Below, piece by piece: positions 56,486 through 64,000 of a DNA stretch of 64,000 nt; the first letter of the stretch is position 1, and each line of letters opens with the position of its first letter. Source of the DNA: an uncultured Collinsella sp. (GTDB lineage Bacteria > Actinomycetota > Coriobacteriia > Coriobacteriales > Coriobacteriaceae); assembly GCA_958407465.1 (NCBI GenBank), contig CATYIV010000006.1, forward strand, positions 1 through 64,000. Direction: 5' to 3'. Under the pieces are notes generated by a model, which was given only the letters and a program-made list of their open reading frames with translations, did not search any database and was not told the origin of the DNA. Both the position numbers and the translations under genes were made by a program.

Positions 56486-57448
56486 ATGGCTGACAAGAAC
56501 CCTTTGACTCCGGAAGAAGTGACGGAGTTATTCTCCGAAATCGATGCATCCGGCGTCTTGGATCCCACGCTCGCCAAAAAGCGTACCGAGCGCATGCGTG
56601 AGAAGGAGGCTGCGGCCAAGCGCGGTGACAAAGCGGCGCTAGCGCAGCTGCGCAGCGAGGACCGCGCGAGCCAGGCAAAACATATCGACCCGCTGTCCGA
56701 GGACGATCCTTCGGGCTCGCAGGTGAGCCATACCATTACGAAGACCGCGATGGCCGTGGTCATCGGTATTTTGGTGCTGATCGTGGGCATGCAGATTGGC
56801 TACGGCGTGATGCGTCGTCTGAACACCGCCAACCTGTCCGAGAGCGTTTCGGTCGATACCGTTTCGACGGCGCTGAAGGGCGGCCTTGAGTGGGGCAACG
56901 GCTTTACGCAGTTCCCGCTCGACTTCACCGTCGATGAAGCCGATGAACGCACGGGCACGGTCGAGGTGACGGTGTTGGACACATCGTCTGCCAACGAGCT
57001 CGAGCTGCTGTCCAACGGGCAGATTCAGGCCGCGGCGCTTGCGACCAACGCGTTGCTCAACGATAAGATCGACCGCGTGGTGTATAACGTTCACGCCTAT
57101 ATCGACGAGGATAGCAACATTCAGCACGATTCCTTCTTTGGCATGTTCCCCGCGCGCGGCCACCAGAGCGCCATTTTGACGTTCGTGTGGACCAAGAGCT
57201 CATCCAACGCCACGAGTATCGACTGGAAGATGCGCATCGTGAGTATGGATGACACCATCGCCGAGCGCATCCAGAAGCAGGTGAACTCGGTGTCGTCGTT
57301 GATTGAGGACCCGGTGGTGAGCCAGACCAAGATTGACGAGGAAAAGGCCGAACGTGACCTGGAGCATCGTCTGCATGGCCGCGAGATTTTCCGCGGCGGC
57401 AAGCCCGATCGCACACCGTCCGAACTGCTGGAGCAGGACAAGAAATAA
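56486..57448 (+). CDS. Membrane-anchored protein of unknown function
   Basis: A 320-residue protein with a charged cytoplasmic N-terminus (1-85), one transmembrane helix (about 87-107, MAVVIGILVLIVGMQIGYGV) and an outer domain of about 210 residues. The outer part has alternating strands (TGTVEVTVLDTSSANELELLSNGQIQAAALATNALL) and ends in a charged tail. It lies 19 bases after the ABC gene, so the two share a transcript and may act together. No known family is recognised. A terminator follows. Confidence 0.7.
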   Translation: MADKNPLTPEEVTELFSEIDASGVLDPTLAKKRTERMREKEAAAKRGDKAALAQLRSEDRASQAKHIDPLSEDDPSGSQVSHTITKTAMAVVIGILVLIVGMQIGYGVMRRLNTANLSESVSVDTVSTALKGGLEWGNGFTQFPLDFTVDEADERTGTVEVTVLDTSSANELELLSNGQIQAAALATNALLNDKIDRVVYNVHAYIDEDSNIQHDSFFGMFPARGHQSAILTFVWTKSSSNATSIDWKMRIVSMDDTIAERIQKQVNSVSSLIEDPVVSQTKIDEEKAERDLEHRLHGREIFRGGKPDRTPSELLEQDKK

Positions 57449-57458
57449 TAAGACGTCA

Positions 57459-57498
57459 TCATCCCGCGTGAGCCACAAGCCTCGCGGGATGATTTTTT
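57459..57498 (+). terminator. Terminator before carA
   Basis: A 10-bp TCATCCCGCG/CGCGGGATGA stem followed by six T. Confidence 0.9.
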
Positions 57499-57621
57499 AA
57501 TCCCCGTCCCAGAAAAATCATTATGCATAGAAAGTCATAATTATCATTTCGTAAACATTTCGATGAAATTAACGCCATGAGGCATGCTTGCGGTTACAAT
57601 ACCGCGAGGCCTAACTACACA

Positions 57622-57654
57622 CCTTTAAGCCGGTCCTGTGAGACCGGGAAGGAG
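57622..57654 (+). promoter_or_regulatory. PyrR-type RNA-binding hairpin overlapping the carA ribosome binding site
   Basis: A CCGGTC/GACCGG stem (57630-57635, 57642-57647) with loop CTGTGA (57636-57641), and a lower CCTT/AAGG stem (57622-57625, 57649-57652) with an internal purine bulge. This shape matches the PyrR-binding loop of pyrimidine genes. The carA ribosome binding site (GGAAGGAG) is part of the lower stem, so PyrR with UMP could block translation, as in mycobacteria. PyrR itself is not in this window. Confidence 0.7.
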
Positions 57655-57658
57655 AATT

Positions 57659-59098
57659 ATGGCGAACAACCATACCGCGGGCGCTACCGCCCGCACCTTC
57701 GCGCCCAGCGAGCTTTGCCAGCGTATGCTGGCCAAAACCAGCAAGGGCACCTGCGGTCCCTGCATCCTGTATCTTGAGGATGGGACCATTTTTTATGGAC
57801 GTGCATGCGGCGCCGAGGGCACCGCGACCGGCGAAGTCTGCTTCAACACCTCGCTCGAGGGCTACTTTGAGGTCATGACCGACCCGAGTTATGCCGGCCA
57901 AATCGTAACCATGACCTATCCGCAGATCGGCAACTACGGTATCGACGAGACCGACGTCCAGTCGGCCTTCCCCGGCGACGCCGTGCGCCCTGCGAGCGCT
58001 CCGGCCATGCGCGGCATGATCGTTCGCGACATGTGCGCCACGCCTTCTAACTGGCGCTCGGCCGTTAGCGTGCCGGAGTACCTGCGCGCTCACGGCATCG
58101 TCGCTATCGAGGGTGTCGACACCCGCGCTCTGGTGCGCCATCTGCGCGACAATGGTTCCAAGATGGGCATTATCTCAACCGAGTTCTTCGACGTCGACGA
58201 GCTTGCCGAGCGTCTGGCCGCAGCGCCCACGCTGGTAGGCGAGAACCTGGTCAAGACCGTAAGTTGCCCCGCGCCTCATGAGTTTGTGGCCGCCGACCTG
58301 CCTGCCACGCATGACTTTGCGCTTACGGCTGCCGCTCCTGCCCGTCACAAAGTGGTCGCCTACGACTGCGGTGTGAAGCGCGGCATTCTGGAGGGTCTGG
58401 TCCGCGCCGGCTGCGACCTTACCGTCGTGCCGTGGGATACGCCTGCGAGTGAGGTGCTCGACATGAATCCCGACGGTGTCTTTTTGTCCAATGGTCCCGG
58501 CGACCCCGACGCCGTGGTGGAGACCTACGAGCAGGTGCAGCAGCTGATCGGCAAGGTGCCGGTCTTTGGTATTTGTCTTGGTCACCAGATGATCAACCTG
58601 GCCTGCGGCGCTCAGATGGAAAAGCTTAAGTTCGGTCACCGCGGTGGCAACCAGCCGGTCATGAACCTGGTAAGCCGTCGCGTGGAGATTACCGCGCAAA
58701 ACCATGGCTTTGGTCTGCTGTTCCCCAGCTTGGGCAAGCTTGTCCCCGAGCTTTCCGGCGGCGAGACCGAGCATGCGGCCGATGGAGATCTGCGCGTCTG
58801 GGTGCGCCGCGGAATCGCGCCGGTCGTGATGAACGAGCGCTTTGGCCGCATTCGCCTGACGCACGTGAACCTCAACGACGGCACCGCCGAGGGCATCCAG
58901 CTGCTCGACGCCCCGTGCTTCTCGGTCCAGTACCACCCCGAGGCTTCGCCTGGCCCCACCGATGCCCACTATCTCTTTACCGCCTTTACGCGACTCATGG
59001 ACGGCGAGGAGAACTACCTGAACATCGATACCGCGAAGGACCGCCTGGCTGGCTGGAACTTTGCTGAGACCGCCGCGACCGAGACCGAGGAGAACTAA
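57659..59098 (+). CDS. carA: Carbamoyl-phosphate synthase, small subunit
   Basis: A 479-residue glutamine amidotransferase subunit that supplies ammonia to CarB. It has an unusually long N-terminal extension of about 35 residues before [15 protein letters not shown], then the small-subunit domain ([34 protein letters not shown]) and the glutaminase domain with nucleophile Cys in GICLGHQ, and His/Glu in [14 protein letters not shown] lies within the regulatory hairpin before ATG 57659. carB follows after one base. Confidence 0.95.
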   Translation: MANNHTAGATARTFAPSELCQRMLAKTSKGTCGPCILYLEDGTIFYGRACGAEGTATGEVCFNTSLEGYFEVMTDPSYAGQIVTMTYPQIGNYGIDETDVQSAFPGDAVRPASAPAMRGMIVRDMCATPSNWRSAVSVPEYLRAHGIVAIEGVDTRALVRHLRDNGSKMGIISTEFFDVDELAERLAAAPTLVGENLVKTVSCPAPHEFVAADLPATHDFALTAAAPARHKVVAYDCGVKRGILEGLVRAGCDLTVVPWDTPASEVLDMNPDGVFLSNGPGDPDAVVETYEQVQQLIGKVPVFGICLGHQMINLACGAQMEKLKFGHRGGNQPVMNLVSRRVEITAQNHGFGLLFPSLGKLVPELSGGETEHAADGDLRVWVRRGIAPVVMNERFGRIRLTHVNLNDGTAEGIQLLDAPCFSVQYHPEASPGPTDAHYLFTAFTRLMDGEENYLNIDTAKDRLAGWNFAETAATETEEN

Positions 59099-59099
59099 C

Positions 59100-62414
<3,315 letters not shown>

Positions 62415-62430
62415 GTCGAGCTGCCCGGCC

Positions 62431-62513
62431 GGGGCGGGAGGGGCCGAGATTTCCCCCTTTCGCTCCGGCTGCAAGCAGAGTCGCTCAGGAGGAAACTCGG
62501 CCCCTCTCGCCCC
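62431..62513. repeat. Nested inverted-repeat ('dog-bone') element after carB
   Basis: Outer arms 62431-62451 and 62493-62513 pair over 21 bp with two mismatches, and the loop holds a smaller imperfect fold. It may act as the carB terminator, but there is no T run. Confidence 0.6.
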
Positions 62514-62600
62514 GACGCACTGTGTCTAGACGGACTGCACCTCCTGTTTTTAGAGATAAATACCATTTAGCGGTGATATTCAACCGTTCAGGATATTATG

Positions 62601-62638
62601 TAATGGCATATTACGTCATATGACGTAATATGCCATTA
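62601..62638. promoter_or_regulatory. 38-bp perfect palindrome upstream of the PTS genes
   Basis: Every base of 62601-62619 pairs with 62638-62620. The centre is CATATG inside TACGTCATATGACGTA. It lies about 45 bases before the IIB start, over or near the promoter, so it is a likely operator for a dimeric or tetrameric regulator. Confidence 0.7.
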
Positions 62639-62683
62639 GCAGTCAAGGATGATTGTCTGTGTTCAAGTCGAGAAAGGGGCAAA

Positions 62684-63160
62684 ATGATTAAACTGTGTCG
62701 CGTCGATAGCCGGTTAGTGCATGGGCAGACCGTGTTCTCTTGGTATCCAACGCTTGAAGCAAACGCTATTCTTGTGGTTTCAGATGAGTACGCCGCAAGC
62801 AAAGAGCGAATTCAAGCGCTGCGAATTGCAAAACCCGCTGATGCCAAATTGGTTGTCAAAAGTGTAGAAGATTCCATCGTGGCCCTTAACGGAAGCGCGG
62901 TGGATAAATACGAGCTAATTGTTGTTGCGGGAAATGTACATGACGCCTGTGAAGTTGCGCGTGCGTGTCCAAAAATAACGTCTGTGAATTTAGGCGGCGC
63001 TCGACCGTTGGGGGATAGCGTAAAGGAGCGTGGCCCTGCTGTGCGCCTTTCCCAATCCGATATTAATGAAATTAAGAAAGCCATGGCTGATGGAATCGAG
63101 TTCGAGGTAAGGCAGGTTGCTAGCGAGAAAAAACGCATCGTAACAAGTTTTGATTTGTAG
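62684..63160 (+). CDS. PTS mannose-family IIB component
   Basis: A 158-residue protein that passes phosphate from IIA to the sugar in the mannose/fructose/sorbose PTS class. Its start MIKLCRVDSRLVHGQTVFSW contains the phospho-accepting His12 in DSRLVHGQ. The rest (VNLGGARPLGDSVKERGPAVRLSQSDINEIKKAMADGIEFEVRQVASE) is typical. AAAGGGG lies before ATG 62684. IIC and the putative IID follow; no IIA gene lies in the window. Confidence 0.93.
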   Translation: MIKLCRVDSRLVHGQTVFSWYPTLEANAILVVSDEYAASKERIQALRIAKPADAKLVVKSVEDSIVALNGSAVDKYELIVVAGNVHDACEVARACPKITSVNLGGARPLGDSVKERGPAVRLSQSDINEIKKAMADGIEFEVRQVASEKKRIVTSFDL

Positions 63161-63174
63161 GAAGAGGGAGAAAT

Positions 63175-63951
63175 ATGCTGCTTCAGGCTTTTCTGGTTGG
63201 TCTTGCCGCTGCGATAGGTCAATCGGATTATTTACTCGGTACTGCGATGGTCGAGCGGCCGATTGTCCTCGGAGCGATCGTCGGTATTTTTTTGGGTGAT
63301 ATTCCGACTGGCGTTATTGTTGGTTTCCAGCTCGAACTCGCGTTCATGGGGGTCTGGCAGGTTGGTGCTGCCGTGCCGCCCAACGTAATTGTTGGTTCAG
63401 TTTTGGGAACAGCCTTTGCGATTACTATGGGTGCGGGTCCCGAGACCGCTCTGACTATTGCTATGCCCACTGCGGTGCTTGCCGGCATGTTTGACAGCCT
63501 TATGTATAGCGTTGTTACGCCTCCTATGGCTGTCTGGGCTGATCGTGGTGCCGAAAAAGACGACCCCAAAACGATTGCAGCCGCTATGTGGACCAATGGA
63601 ATTCTCTACATCATTGCGCTTGGCTTGATTTGCGGCGTGGCTTTTTACGTTGGAAATGATGCTGTTCAGGCACTGATTGACGCCATTCCTGATTGGCTTA
63701 CGAATGGGCTTACGATCGCAACGGGTATTCTGCCCGCGCTTGGATTTGCGCAGCTTATGTCAATCCTGTCCACCAAGGAGCTGAGCTTCCTATTCTTTGG
63801 AGGCTTCTTGCTGAGTGCCTATCTAAACATTCCGACGATCGGTATCGTGGCGTTTTCGCTGATCCTGATTGGGATTCTCAATATGGCTCACATTTTTATG
63901 CCTGCCAGTGCGGCGGTCGCTAAGGAGGTTGACGATGACAACGAATTCTAA
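63175..63951 (+). CDS. PTS mannose-family IIC component
   Basis: A 258-residue membrane permease with about seven transmembrane helices. It has the family's GTAMVERPIVLGAIVGIFLGDIPTGVIVGFQLELAFMG start and the AAVPPNVIVGSVLGTAFAI loop. The C-terminus is short and acidic (VDDDNEF). It overlaps the next gene by 17 bases. Confidence 0.93.
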   Translation: MLLQAFLVGLAAAIGQSDYLLGTAMVERPIVLGAIVGIFLGDIPTGVIVGFQLELAFMGVWQVGAAVPPNVIVGSVLGTAFAITMGAGPETALTIAMPTAVLAGMFDSLMYSVVTPPMAVWADRGAEKDDPKTIAAAMWTNGILYIIALGLICGVAFYVGNDAVQALIDAIPDWLTNGLTIATGILPALGFAQLMSILSTKELSFLFFGGFLLSAYLNIPTIGIVAFSLILIGILNMAHIFMPASAAVAKEVDDDNEF

Positions 63952-64000
63952 TGATGTTCTTGAGCTCTCGCCGGAGTCAAATAAATCGACCGATAAGAGA
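63935..64000 (+). CDS. Start of a probable PTS mannose-family IID component (partial)
   Basis: ATG 63935 with AAGGAGG seven bases upstream opens a frame of 22 codons that runs off the window (MTTNSNDVLELSPESNKSTD). The visible part is a hydrophilic lead. The IID call comes from gene order IIB-IIC-IID, not from visible domain sequence. Confidence 0.6.
   Translation, partial: MTTNSNDVLELSPESNKSTDKR

Overview
The window is about 64 kb of a moderately GC-rich genome of the class Coriobacteriia (Actinomycetota), most likely Collinsella or a close relative. I infer this from the protein style, the gene order around the replication origin and the parS sequence; I ran no database search. Almost all of it is dense core genome. 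The centre is the chromosomal origin: rpmH-rnpA-yidD-yidC-jag-rsmG-parA-parB on the minus strand and an ATP-binding protein gene-dnaA-dnaN-recF-dciA-gyrB-gyrA on the plus strand, with three perfect parS sites between parA and rsmG.

Layout. 1-9.5 kb (mostly minus strand): a tRNA-Lys locus with tRNA-end repeats, an M29 aminopeptidase gene broken by a perfect 109-bp inverted repeat, a small membrane protein, purC, a two-component system, a Tat lipoprotein with a TSCPD protein, purB, and tRNA-Gly with its own tRNA-end repeats. 9.8-18.8 kb: an LPXTG adhesin with a thioester domain and SpaA-like repeats, a small membrane protein, a very large M28-peptidase-like membrane protein and a tandem pair of WYL regulators. 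18.8-23.8 kb: a DinG-type helicase with an exonuclease domain, ddl and rlmN. 24-40 kb: partition, membrane-insertion and replication genes. 40.4-47.2 kb: tRNA-Ile/Ala/Ile, a bifunctional-nuclease-family protein, two unknown proteins, typA, a bactofilin-like membrane protein, a UPF0126/TRIC-like channel and two tRNA-Ser genes. 47.6-54.4 kb: rpsF-ssb-rpsR-rplI, dnaB, purA, purD and a Nudix hydrolase. 54.7-62.4 kb: an ABC exporter, a membrane-anchored unknown protein and carAB, preceded by a PyrR-type RNA hairpin. 62.7-64 kb: a mannose-family PTS (IIB, IIC and the start of what is probably IID) behind a 38-bp perfect palindrome.

How the genes work together. Replication initiation (DnaA, DnaN, DciA, DnaB, gyrase), segregation (ParA, ParB, parS), DNA repair (RecF, DinG-like, SSB, tandem WYL regulators) and purine/pyrimidine synthesis (purC, purB, purA, purD, carAB) lie close together, alongside translation and membrane-biogenesis genes.

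Most interesting signals: (1) a GHKL ATPase / P-Q-M-rich / winged-helix protein placed between the probable origin and dnaA; (2) candidate DnaA boxes of the form TTTTCAACA together with an altered DnaA signature; (3) a family of roughly 140-bp elements with three hairpins and tRNA T-arm mimics at tRNA-Lys, tRNA-Gly and tRNA-Ser; (4) the 109-bp foldback in the aminopeptidase gene; (5) three parS sites spaced exactly 39 bp apart plus outlying near-matches; (6) nested 'dog-bone' inverted repeats between genes.
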